From Oleispirillum sp963668495 (GTDB lineage: Bacteria > Pseudomonadota > Alphaproteobacteria > Rhodospirillales > Rhodospirillaceae): DNA of 64,000 nucleotides. The position numbers and the translations under genes were made by a program. Below are positions 53,321 to 61,638 of the stretch, piece by piece. The DNA lies in NCBI GenBank assembly GCA_963668495.1, contig OY764545.1, forward strand, positions 992,001-1,056,000. The letters are read 5' to 3'. How positions within the stretch are numbered: the stretch's first letter is position 1; each line of letters opens with the position of its first letter. Under the pieces are notes generated by a model. That model did no database searches. It had not been told where the DNA came from and saw only the letters and a program-made list of their open reading frames with translations.

Positions 53321-53514
53321 ATGCAACGGCAGGTCTCCTGACTTACGGGTCATTGCCTCTGATTCTCCTTCCCGGGGGTATGTGCTTGAAGTACACCCCA
53401 GTGGCTTATGAACCATGGCTCGCCGTTTACAGTTGCGGGAACAGCGCCGGACTTCCACCGGCTTCCCTCTTTGGTTCCAAACGGAACCTGATCCCAATTA
53501 AGGGACCGCTGCAT
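53321..53514 (-). ncRNA. Cobalamin (adenosylcobalamin-class) riboswitch
   Basis: Read on the minus strand. P1 is ATGCAGCGG paired with CCGTTGCAT (one G-U). Conserved core segments follow in order: GGGAAGCCGGTGGAAGTCC, GCGCTGTTCCCGCAACTGTAA, AAGCCACTGG, CCGGGAAGG and the B12 box AGTCAGGAGACCTGCC. All match the cobalamin aptamer consensus. The B12 box contains AGGAG, which is a possible ribosome binding site for the 62-codon frame that starts just after it. No B12-transport or synthesis gene follows. Confidence 0.95.
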
Positions 53515-53564
53515 AAGGGCGGAGTGTAACGTGCAATGGCAACAGGTCAAGCCGTTTTGTGTGA

Positions 53565-53664
53565 CAATCTGCAAATTGCATGTTGCAGATTGCAAAACGT
53601 GGCGGTATTCCCGGCCCCATAAATTCACCCCGAAAGCCTTCAGAGGTTTATGTTTTGCAATCTG
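53565..53664. repeat. Three CAATCTG elements, two perfect inverted repeats
   Basis: CAATCTGCAA (53565-53574) and TTGCAGATTG (53583-53592) are a perfect 10-bp inverted repeat. CAGATTGCAAAAC (53586-53598) and GTTTTGCAATCTG (53652-53664) form a second, perfect 13-bp one that shares the middle element. They sit between the riboswitch and the next plus-strand gene, so they may be operator sites controlling both promoters. The bases at 53660-53700 are AT-rich. Confidence 0.6.
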
Positions 53665-53790
53665 TTATTATTTATAAAATAGAAAACAATAGGTTAGAGC
53701 GTAAAAAATCATCAGCGTCTGTCGACACACGAAATTGGCACAAAGGTTGCTGGTGTACGGGGGATAGGACCCCTCGTAAGGAGACAGACC

Positions 53791-54255
53791 ATGTACAAAA
53801 CAAAAGATAAAATCGAAATGGTCAACACTGCTATTCAGGACGCCAACAAGGCCGCAAAATATGCGCGAGTCCAGTTGCAAAGTACGGATGATTTGTTGCA
53901 AGCAACGCAAAATCATTTGGACGGGATTGATGACAGCAATTCACGTATTGCGGCATCGGTGCAACGTATTCAGGACACGTCCACCACATTTCGTGCCGCC
54001 GAAGCACGCTTGACCTTTGAACACGCCCGCTTGAAACGCGCATGTCGCAATATTCGCAGCAGCCTTGATGAATTGCGGGAATCCCGGAACGAGTTGCGCC
54101 AAAAACAAGAGCAAAGCCGCAAGGTTCTGGTGTTTTCCGGCATGACGACGGATTTGATCGAACGGATCGAAGAAAACATGCGCCTTGGTTTGCCGGTGGA
54201 TGATTTGATTGCGGAAGGCATGGATCTGAGTGCGCGCCATAAGGCCAGCCGTTAA
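53791..54255 (+). CDS. Coiled-coil protein of unknown function
   Basis: The product is 154 residues with AAGGAG upstream of the ATG. It is almost entirely alpha-helical with heptad-like runs: QDANKAAKYARVQLQSTDDL, SVQRIQDTSTTFRAAEARL, and LRESRNELRQKQEQSRKVLV. No signal peptide or membrane segment is present. The tail (TDLIERIEENMRLGLPVDDL) is a separate helix. It lies 96 bases before an MCP gene, and might take part in signalling, but this is only a guess from location. Confidence 0.75.
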   Translation: MYKTKDKIEMVNTAIQDANKAAKYARVQLQSTDDLLQATQNHLDGIDDSNSRIAASVQRIQDTSTTFRAAEARLTFEHARLKRACRNIRSSLDELRESRNELRQKQEQSRKVLVFSGMTTDLIERIEENMRLGLPVDDLIAEGMDLSARHKASR

Positions 54256-54351
54256 ATCTGGAATACAGCCTATGGACATAGTGGCGGCTATGCCCATCTC
54301 GTAATAAGGGAGTCATCGTTGCTGCCGTATTTATGATGGAAGGAAGATATT

Positions 54352-56037
54352 ATGAAGTATCTGAGCAACTTATCTATTTCAAAGAAGCTCGTCATCTTTC
54401 TTGCTGTCAGTTGCGTCGCTATTTTTGCCATGCTGGCCTATACCTTGGTGATCTACCGGGCAACGTTGGTTAGTGAACGGCAACACGAAGTCGTGCAGTT
54501 GGTGGATACCGCTGCATCCGTGTTTGTGCGATATGAAAAAATGGCAGCAGATGGCAAGATTTCTACGGAAGATGCACGTGAGCGTGCCCTTGCTGCTGTT
54601 GAGGCTTTGCGCTATGGGCAGGATGGCTATTTCTGGGTGCAGGATACTGATATCAAAATGGTCATGCATCCGATCAAGCCCAGCCTGAATGACAAGGAGC
54701 TGAAGGATATCAAGGATGCCGATGGCCTCAATCTGTTTGTCGCGATGAATGATGTAATTCGCGAGAACAATGGTGCAGGCTTTGTCAATTACATGTGGCC
54801 GATGCCGGGGCAGGATGAACCGGCGCCGAAATTGTCGTATGTGAAGCAAATTGTCGGAACCAATCTGATCGTTGGAACGGGCATCTATATCGACCATATC
54901 AATCGATTGATGATGGAAAAATCGGTTGAGTTTGTCCTGTACGGAGTTGCTATTCTTGCCATTTTGCTGCTGGTCAGTCGCTTTATCGGGAAGGATATAA
55001 CCTCTGCCATTACGCGTTTGGTTTCCGATACGGACACCTTGGCGGAAGGCAATATCGAGCATTCCATTTCCGCATCGGAACGGCAGGACGAAGTCGGGGC
55101 AATGGCGCGCTCACTGATGATTTTTCAGCAGAACCTGAAAAATGCCCAATTGCGTGAGGCTAAAGCAATAGAAGAAGCTGATCGTGCTCGCAAGAAAGCC
55201 TTGAATGAATTGGCGGACTCTCTGGAGGCCGATGTGGTTAGCATCATTGATGTGGTGGCGCAAAGTTCATATGCCATGCAGGAAACTGCAACCAGTATGA
55301 CCCACGCCGCAGGGATGACGTCAGAGCAAACAACCATTGTTGCCAGTGCGTCCACTCAGGCCTCACAGAATGTGCAGAACGTGGCTGCGGCGGCGGAGGA
55401 ACTCTATAACTCCATCACTGAAATCTCCCGGCAGGTCTCCCAATCGAGGGAAGTTGCCAATCTGGCGTCGGTACAAACTAATGCAGCCCGTGAGAAAGTT
55501 ACGGCCCTGAATGAAGCGGCTTCAGAAATCAGCAATGTGGTGAAATTGATTACGGATATTGCCGATCAAACCAACCTGTTGGCTTTGAACGCGACCATTG
55601 AAGCCGCCCGCGCCGGAGATGCCGGGAAAGGGTTCGCAGTTGTGGCCGGTGAAGTGAAGAATCTGGCGAACCAGACCGCCCGTGCAACTGGGGAAATCAG
55701 CGAACAAATCCAACGGATTCAGGACGAAACCGAATCAACGGTTCAAGCCATTGCTGAAGTGACTGAAGTGATAAACAATCTTGACGCTATTTCCTCATCC
55801 ATTGCTTCGGCGGTGGAGGAACAAGGCGCGGCAACACAGGAAATTGCCCGCAACGTTCAGGAAGCCTCTGATGGTACGGATGAAGTAAACCGCAGCATAG
55901 AAAATGTGGCGACGGTGGCCCAGGAAAGTGGGGCATCGGCGACAACGGTGGTCGAAGCGTCGGCAGACGTGGCAGCTAAAACCGAGGAATTGCGCAATGT
56001 TGTGCAGCGTTTCCTGCAAAATATCCGTTCCGCCTGA
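54352..56037 (+). CDS. Methyl-accepting chemotaxis protein, sCache_2 sensor
   Basis: The product is 561 residues. An N-terminal membrane helix (~12-33) leads to a periplasmic single-Cache domain (~35-185) with GYFWVQDTDIKMVMHP and GFVNYMWPMPG, then a second helix (~192-212) and a HAMP domain (~215-270). A long coiled-coil signalling domain follows, with the tip DQTNLLALNATIEAARAGDAGKGFAVVAGEVKNLA (segments NLLALNATIEAARAGDAGKG and FAVVAGEVKNLA). sCache_2 often binds small organic acids. There is no C-terminal NWETF-type pentapeptide. Terminator follows. Confidence 0.95.
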   Translation: MKYLSNLSISKKLVIFLAVSCVAIFAMLAYTLVIYRATLVSERQHEVVQLVDTAASVFVRYEKMAADGKISTEDARERALAAVEALRYGQDGYFWVQDTDIKMVMHPIKPSLNDKELKDIKDADGLNLFVAMNDVIRENNGAGFVNYMWPMPGQDEPAPKLSYVKQIVGTNLIVGTGIYIDHINRLMMEKSVEFVLYGVAILAILLLVSRFIGKDITSAITRLVSDTDTLAEGNIEHSISASERQDEVGAMARSLMIFQQNLKNAQLREAKAIEEADRARKKALNELADSLEADVVSIIDVVAQSSYAMQETATSMTHAAGMTSEQTTIVASASTQASQNVQNVAAAAEELYNSITEISRQVSQSREVANLASVQTNAAREKVTALNEAASEISNVVKLITDIADQTNLLALNATIEAARAGDAGKGFAVVAGEVKNLANQTARATGEISEQIQRIQDETESTVQAIAEVTEVINNLDAISSSIASAVEEQGAATQEIARNVQEASDGTDEVNRSIENVATVAQESGASATTVVEASADVAAKTEELRNVVQRFLQNIRSA

Positions 56038-56060
56038 TATCGCAGATCACCATGCAAATG

Positions 56061-56094
56061 CAAACAGCGGGCACCGTCAGGTGTCCGCTGTTTG
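56061..56094. terminator. Bidirectional terminator between MCP and Crp-type gene
   Basis: CAAACAGCGGGCACC and GGTGTCCGCTGTTTG form a 15-bp stem with one G-U pair and a GTCA loop. The genes on both sides converge on it. Confidence 0.85.
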
Positions 56095-56112
56095 GTTTGA
56101 CACAAGCAGGCG

Positions 56113-56805
56113 TCAGTCTTTGTCCAGAATCGCTTCCAGTGCATGCACGTCAGTCACGGTGACCCGGCTGCGTTGCAGGTCGATCCATCCAGCCTGAACC
56201 CATGTTTGCAATTGCTTATTCACGCTTTCGCGGGTTGTTGCCATCATGTGCGCCAACTCTTGTTGGGACAGGCGTAGGCCAATGACAATGCCGCCGTTAA
56301 CGGCCTGACCATAAGTCGCGACAAGGCGTAGCAGGTGCTTTGCCAGCCGTTGTTCCAGCGGCAGAAAAGCTGCGTCTTCCAACATTTCGCTGGTATTGCG
56401 CACCCGCTGGCAGAGCAGATGGATAATATGCAGGGCAAGACGGCCTTCCGCTTCGATCAGTGGGATGAAGTCGCGGCGGTGGATGACCAAAAGCTCACAA
56501 GCAGTCATGGCTTCGGCATCTGCAGTTCGGGGCAGTTCATCCAAAAGCGCGATTTCGCCAAAAAACTGGCCTTCACGGAACAGGTTAAGGGTGACTTCCT
56601 TCCCCTCAGGGGATGTGGTGTAAACCTTGAGGCGACCGGATAAAACTCCGAACAGGCGGTCGCCCGGATCACCTTTTTGGAACAAGGTCTCTCCGCGTCC
56701 CAATCGCCGGGTTGAGGCAACGTTCAGAACCTGATCCAATATTTCCGGGGCCAGACCGTCGAATATAGGGCTGTTTTGAAGAAAGTCCCGTTTGATATCC
56801 GTCAT
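56113..56805 (-). CDS. Crp/Fnr-family regulator
   Basis: The product is about 230 residues from the ATG at 56805 (AGGAGGAACA upstream). The cyclic-nucleotide-binding beta roll has FFGEIALLDELPRTADAEA (G-E and R-T positions of the phosphate-binding cassette). The HTH reads LSQQELAHMMATTRESVNKQL; the R-E-x-V-x-K recognition helix resembles the CRP type that reads TGTGA. No N-terminal Cys cluster, so it is not FNR. It is a plausible reader of the CRP-type box at 27726, but this is inference. Confidence 0.9.
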   Translation of the reverse strand: MTDIKRDFLQNSPIFDGLAPEILDQVLNVASTRRLGRGETLFQKGDPGDRLFGVLSGRLKVYTTSPEGKEVTLNLFREGQFFGEIALLDELPRTADAEAMTACELLVIHRRDFIPLIEAEGRLALHIIHLLCQRVRNTSEMLEDAAFLPLEQRLAKHLLRLVATYGQAVNGGIVIGLRLSQQELAHMMATTRESVNKQLQTWVQAGWIDLQRSRVTVTDVHALEAILDKD

Positions 56806-56833
56806 GGCTGTTCCTCCTGCAGATGTTGCGTGA

Positions 56834-58177
56834 TCAGGCTCCGGCCAAGGCCATGCCCTCGATGCAAACCGTTGGCGTATCCATCCCGTATCGGTATTGC
56901 CAGTCACTGGCTGGTATCAGGTTGGCAAACATATCCTGAAGCCGTCCGGCAATGGTGACCTCACTAACCGGATGGGTCAATTCCCCGTTTTCGATCCAGA
57001 ACCCGGCGGCACCGCGGGAATAATCGCCGGTAACACCGTTGACGCCCATGCCGATCAGTTCCGTAACATACAGGCCACGATTGATGCCGGCGATCATGTC
57101 ATCGGGCGAGGTGCTGCCCGGCATTAAGGCGAGATTGGTTACGGACGGGGACGGGGCAGAGCAAATGCCGCGCCCGGCATGCCCGGTCGGTTGTAGCCCC
57201 AATTGTCGCGCCGACCGCAAGTCCAGCAGCCACGATGTCAGAATTCCGTTATCAATCAGGGCGCGAGGCTGTGGTTTCAGGCCTTCTGCATCGCATGGGC
57301 GGGAGCGCAAACCGCGCCGGACCAAAGGGTCTTCCATGATGGTAATGCCGGGGGCAAAGACCGGAGTATCCATGGCACGGGCAAGGAAACTGGTGCCGCG
57401 GGCAATGGATGCACCGTTGATGGCTCCGATAAAGTGGCCCAGCAAGGACCGGGCCACGCGCGGGGCAAAGACCACCGGGACCGATGCGGATGGAACCTTA
57501 CGTGCGCCAAGGCGTTTGACTGCGCGTTCCCCGGCAGCTTTACCAAGCTTGGCAGCGTCTTCCAGATCGTTGTAATAGACCGCAACGGACATATCGTAAT
57601 CACGTTCCAGTCCATCAGCCATTGTGCCCGCCAAGACCGAGACGGATAAAGACCCGTGCGTGGTGGCATAACTGCGGGCAAACCCGTTGGAGGCCGCCAG
57701 TGCGATCATGGATCGGGAGAATGCAGCATCGCTGCCTTCCGTATTGGAAACGCCGGGAATATCAAGGGCGGCTGCTTCCGCCATTTTGGCATCGGCAATC
57801 AGAGTATCTTCACTTGGGTCATTCGGGTCTGCCAAGTCACAATCCGGCAATTCCCCGGTCATCAATTGTTCAGGGGCTGCCAGACCGACGAAGGGGTCTT
57901 CGGGCATGACTTTTGCCATGTCCACAGCCCGCTGTGCCAATTCCCGCAGGGAGTCATCGGACAGGTTGGATGTAGAAACCATTGCAGCCCGTTTGCCGCA
58001 AAAAACCCGCAGACCAAGTTCGGCTGCTTCCGCACGTTCCAGTTTTTCAAGTTCGCCCTTGCGAATGGAGAGGGAAACAGCTTTCCCATCGCTGATCAGG
58101 GCATCGGCAGCATCGGCCCCGGCTTGGCGGGCCATGGACAGGACCCGGTCAAGATGGTTAAGCGCTTGCTCCGTCAT
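56834..58177 (-). CDS. pmbA: TldE/PmbA-family metalloprotease-like protein
   Basis: The product is about 447 residues from the ATG at 58177, the usual PmbA length; the longer frame is part of ubiD. LRVFCGKRAAMVSTSNLSDD and ALIDNGILTSWLLDLRSARQLG are PmbA/TldD landmarks (the middle Tld domain), and NGELTHPVSEVTIAG is the C-terminal signature. With TldD it processes small peptides, including microcin and, in other bacteria, CcdA. No TldD partner lies here. It starts 4 bases after the ubiD stop. Confidence 0.92.
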   Translation of the reverse strand: MTEQALNHLDRVLSMARQAGADAADALISDGKAVSLSIRKGELEKLERAEAAELGLRVFCGKRAAMVSTSNLSDDSLRELAQRAVDMAKVMPEDPFVGLAAPEQLMTGELPDCDLADPNDPSEDTLIADAKMAEAAALDIPGVSNTEGSDAAFSRSMIALAASNGFARSYATTHGSLSVSVLAGTMADGLERDYDMSVAVYYNDLEDAAKLGKAAGERAVKRLGARKVPSASVPVVFAPRVARSLLGHFIGAINGASIARGTSFLARAMDTPVFAPGITIMEDPLVRRGLRSRPCDAEGLKPQPRALIDNGILTSWLLDLRSARQLGLQPTGHAGRGICSAPSPSVTNLALMPGSTSPDDMIAGINRGLYVTELIGMGVNGVTGDYSRGAAGFWIENGELTHPVSEVTIAGRLQDMFANLIPASDWQYRYGMDTPTVCIEGMALAGA

Positions 58178-58181
58178 GAGA

Positions 58182-59705
58182 CTATACCTTTTTGTTTTTC
58201 CAAATGGATTGACCGCTGCCCGGCAAACCGTAATCCGCCCACTTGCGATCAACGCGATCAATAATATCATCGGTCATGGACAGGGCTTTTCCCCATTCCC
58301 GTTTGGTTTCCGGGGGCAGCTTGTTTGTGGCATCCAAGCCCATTTTGCCGCCAAGGCCGGAGTCAGGAGAGGCAAAGTCCAGATAGTCAATCGGCGTGTT
58401 TTCTACCAGCGTTGTATCCCGGACCGGGTCCATGCGCGTGGAAATCGCCCACATCACATCTTTCCAGTCGCGGACGTTGATGTCGTCGTCGACCACAATC
58501 ACGAACTTTGTGTACAGGAATTGCCGCAGGAATGACCAGATCCCCATCATGACACGTTTGCCGTGTCCGGGATAGGCTTTGCGGATGGAAACCACGCCAA
58601 TGCGATAGGAACAGCCCTCCGGCGGCAGCCAAAAGTCGACGATTTCCGGGAACTGTTGTTGCAGTAAGGGGATAAAGACCTCGTTCAGGGCTTCCCCCAA
58701 GACACTGGGCTCATCCGGCGGGCGTCCGGTGAAGGTGGACAGGTAAATCGGGTGTTTGCGGCGGGTGATGGCGCTGATCTTGAAGACCGGGAATTGTTCC
58801 ACGTTGTTGTAATAGCCGGTATGGTCGCCATAGGGGCCTTCGTCACCAAAGGAATCCAGAAGCACATGTCCTTCCAGAATGATTTCAGCCGAGGCTGGGA
58901 CCTTCAAGGGAACGGTTTTGCAGGCGACAAGCTCCACTGGTTTGCCGCGCAGCAATCCGGCAAATTGATATTCTGATAAGGTATCGGGAACCGGGGTCAC
59001 CGCCGCAACAATCGTGCCGGGGTCGGCCCCAATTACCACGGCCACCGGCATGGGCTCGGGGGTGCCGCTATTTTTCCAGTTACGGTAATGCTGGGCCCCG
59101 CCGCGGTGCTTAAGCCAGCGCATCAGCGTGGTGTCTTTTCCGGTGACCTGCATGCGGTAAATGCCAAGGTTAAAGACATCCCGTCCGGTGCCGGATGAAC
59201 CATTGGTGACGACTAACGGCCAAGTGATAAGCGGGGCGGGTTCACCGGGCCAGCAAGATTGAATGGGCAGTGTGGAAAGATCGATGTCATCGCCGGTCAG
59301 AACCACTTCCTGGCATGGGGCTTTGGATACGTCTTTCGGCTTCATGGCGAAAACCGTTTTCGCCAGTGGCAGCATGGAAAGGGCTTCCCGCAGGCCGCCC
59401 GGCGGTTCCGGTTGCTTCAGAAATGCCAAGGTTTCACCAACCTCGCGCAGTTGTTCGGGTTTACGATCCATAGCCATGGCAACCCGGTCAACGGTGCCGA
59501 ATAAATTGACGAGAACCGGGGTGTTGTACGGGGTGCCATCTTCGCGCACTGGGTTTTCAAACAACACTGCCGGGCCGCCTTCTGCCAGCAGTCGGGTTTG
59601 AATCTCTGTCATTTCCAGATCAGGAGAAACCGGGGTCGAAACCCGTACGAGTTTGCCTTCCGCTTCCAAGCGGTTGATGAAATCGCGCAGTGAGGCATAA
59701 GGCAT
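58182..59705 (-). CDS. ubiD: Prenylated-FMN-dependent decarboxylase UbiD
   Basis: The product is 507 residues. MPYASLRDFINRLEAEGKLVRV is a typical start; GMQVTGKD-type RMQVTGKDTTLMRWLKHRGG, the E-rich segment VVIGADPGTIVAAVTPVPDTL and GYYNNVEQFPVFKISAITRR are family landmarks, including the prFMN-site residues R, E and E. It decarboxylates 4-hydroxy-3-polyprenylbenzoate in ubiquinone synthesis and needs UbiX, which is not in this window. pmbA follows it. It is first in the operon. Confidence 0.95.
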   Translation of the reverse strand: MPYASLRDFINRLEAEGKLVRVSTPVSPDLEMTEIQTRLLAEGGPAVLFENPVREDGTPYNTPVLVNLFGTVDRVAMAMDRKPEQLREVGETLAFLKQPEPPGGLREALSMLPLAKTVFAMKPKDVSKAPCQEVVLTGDDIDLSTLPIQSCWPGEPAPLITWPLVVTNGSSGTGRDVFNLGIYRMQVTGKDTTLMRWLKHRGGAQHYRNWKNSGTPEPMPVAVVIGADPGTIVAAVTPVPDTLSEYQFAGLLRGKPVELVACKTVPLKVPASAEIILEGHVLLDSFGDEGPYGDHTGYYNNVEQFPVFKISAITRRKHPIYLSTFTGRPPDEPSVLGEALNEVFIPLLQQQFPEIVDFWLPPEGCSYRIGVVSIRKAYPGHGKRVMMGIWSFLRQFLYTKFVIVVDDDINVRDWKDVMWAISTRMDPVRDTTLVENTPIDYLDFASPDSGLGGKMGLDATNKLPPETKREWGKALSMTDDIIDRVDRKWADYGLPGSGQSIWKNKKV

Positions 59706-59893
59706 GCCAGTCTCCTGTTAGGTCTTGATGGATGCTCGCGGTTGAGGCAAGGGCCATACTTTAGCAGCCATATGGGTATTGTCTATGGCGTCTGTCAGCA
59801 TAAGATATGCGGTAACCTACGAGGAACAATTGAATAATTCCGTATGGTCTATATACTGTCCAAGGTTATTCGCGTAAATGGGGCGAAGATGGT

Positions 59894-61606
59894 ATGACGC
59901 AGGCACAGGCATTGCGACCGGCAGACAGTCATTTGTTAGGGCGGTTGGTCGAATTGGGGATTGCCCTGTCCGCAGAAACGGATCGGGATCGGCTGCTAGA
60001 AACCTTGCTACTGGAAGCCAAAACCATCACACATGCGGATGGGGGAACGCTCTATATCCTTGATGATCAGGATTGCCTGCGCTTCGAAATTATCCGTAAT
60101 GACAGTTTGGGCATTGCCATGGGGGGAACCTCCGGCAATCCGATTTCGTTCCCGCCAATTTGCCTTGAAGACCCGGAAACCGGGTTATCCAATCATAAAA
60201 ACATCGCCAGCCATTCGGTTTTGATCAAAGACATTGTGGTGGTTGATGATGCCTATCATGCCGAGGGATATGACTTTTCCGGGACGCGGGCATTTGATCA
60301 AAACACGGGGTATCGCTCCAAATCCTTTATGACCGTTCCACTGATGACTCCTGAAGGGGAAGTCGTCGGCGTGTTGCAATTGATCAATGCCCAAAACGAA
60401 GCCGGGGAGGTTATCCCGTTCCGTGAGGATGCCAAATCTGTCATTTCTGCGTTATCCGGTCAGGCCGCGATTGCCATCAGCAATCGTATGCTACTTGATT
60501 CGCAGAAGGAGTTGTTGGATTCCTTCATTCGCCTGATCGCCGGAGCTATCGACGAAAAGTCCCCCTACACCGGGGGACACTGTCAGCGTGTGCCGGAAAT
60601 TGCCAAGCGATTGGCCCAAGCCGCCAATGAACAGACGGACGGTCCATTTGCCGATTTCACCATGAATGCAGCCGAATGGCAGGCGTTACACTTAGCCTCA
60701 TGGTTACATGACTGCGGCAAGGTAACCACGCCGGAATACGTGGTGGATAAGGCAACCAAGCTGGAGACCATCTGTAACCGCATTCATGAAGTTCGCACCC
60801 GGTTTGAGGTTTTGCGCCGGGATGCAGAGATCAAAGCCTTGAAACGTGAATTGGCTGGAGAAGACAAAGCCGAAATTGCGAAAGACTTAGCGCGTGAGAA
60901 TAAGGCGTTGGATGAGGATTTTGCCTTTGTTGCCGAATGCAACATCGGCGGTGAATTCATGTCTGATGACAAATTACAGCGCCTGCGAGACATTGCCAAA
61001 CGCACCATGGTGCGGACGTTTGACCGGGGGCTTGGCTTGTCTTGGGTTGAGCTTCACCGTATGGACAAAGATTTTCGCTTGCATGCCGTTCCAGCCGTGG
61101 AACCAGTGTTGTGGGATCGCCCGGATCATAAAACCGATTTGTATAATCATGGCGAGCTTCATAATCTCAGTGTCCGCCGTGGAACTCTGACTGACGAAGA
61201 GCGCAATAAAATCAACGAACACGTCGAGGTATCCATACGGATGCTGGAAAACCTGCCGTTCCCAAAACACTTAAGGAATGTTCCCGAGTATGCAGGGTCT
61301 CATCATGAAAAATGCAATGGCTTGGGATATCCCAGAGGGCTGACAGCAGTTGAGATGTCCATTCCGGCGCGGATGATGGCGATCGCCGATGTGTTCGAAG
61401 CCTTGACCGCGAAGGACAGACCGTACAAGGCCGCCAAGACCTTGAGCGAGGCAGTGAGAATTTTATGGTTCATGAAAAAAGACGGGGAAATCGACCCGGA
61501 CTTGTTCGACCTGTTTTTGTCATCCGGCGTTTATCGAGATTACGCTGAGGTTTTCCTGCGGCCGGAGCAACTTGACGCCGTAGATATTTCCCAATACATC
61601 GGTTAG
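59894..61606 (+). CDS. GAF + HD-GYP domain protein, putative c-di-GMP phosphodiesterase
   Basis: The product is 570 residues. A GAF domain (~10-200) has GGTLYILDD and SKSFMTVPLMTPEGEVVGVLQLINAQN. The HD-GYP domain (~205-565) has H229 (GGHC), H272-D273 (LHDCGKV), H470-H471-E and G-Y-P at 478-480. It has the residues needed for c-di-GMP hydrolysis, yet about 200 residues separate HD from HHE, where about 65 is usual. The insert (~290-425) is helical and charged. No clear upstream neighbour; the ATP-grasp gene follows after 32 bases. Confidence 0.88.
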   Translation: MTQAQALRPADSHLLGRLVELGIALSAETDRDRLLETLLLEAKTITHADGGTLYILDDQDCLRFEIIRNDSLGIAMGGTSGNPISFPPICLEDPETGLSNHKNIASHSVLIKDIVVVDDAYHAEGYDFSGTRAFDQNTGYRSKSFMTVPLMTPEGEVVGVLQLINAQNEAGEVIPFREDAKSVISALSGQAAIAISNRMLLDSQKELLDSFIRLIAGAIDEKSPYTGGHCQRVPEIAKRLAQAANEQTDGPFADFTMNAAEWQALHLASWLHDCGKVTTPEYVVDKATKLETICNRIHEVRTRFEVLRRDAEIKALKRELAGEDKAEIAKDLARENKALDEDFAFVAECNIGGEFMSDDKLQRLRDIAKRTMVRTFDRGLGLSWVELHRMDKDFRLHAVPAVEPVLWDRPDHKTDLYNHGELHNLSVRRGTLTDEERNKINEHVEVSIRMLENLPFPKHLRNVPEYAGSHHEKCNGLGYPRGLTAVEMSIPARMMAIADVFEALTAKDRPYKAAKTLSEAVRILWFMKKDGEIDPDLFDLFLSSGVYRDYAEVFLRPEQLDAVDISQYIG

Positions 61607-61638
61607 GGCATATATACTGACCTTTTCCGGTGGAGCCG

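Noticed and set aside
53080..53529. 149-codon plus-strand frame over the riboswitch
   Set aside because: It lies entirely on the antisense of the aptamer and its hairpins, and the product shows no family features.
57687..58535. 282-codon plus-strand frame across pmbA and ubiD
   Set aside because: Shadow of two certain minus-strand genes; crosses their boundary.
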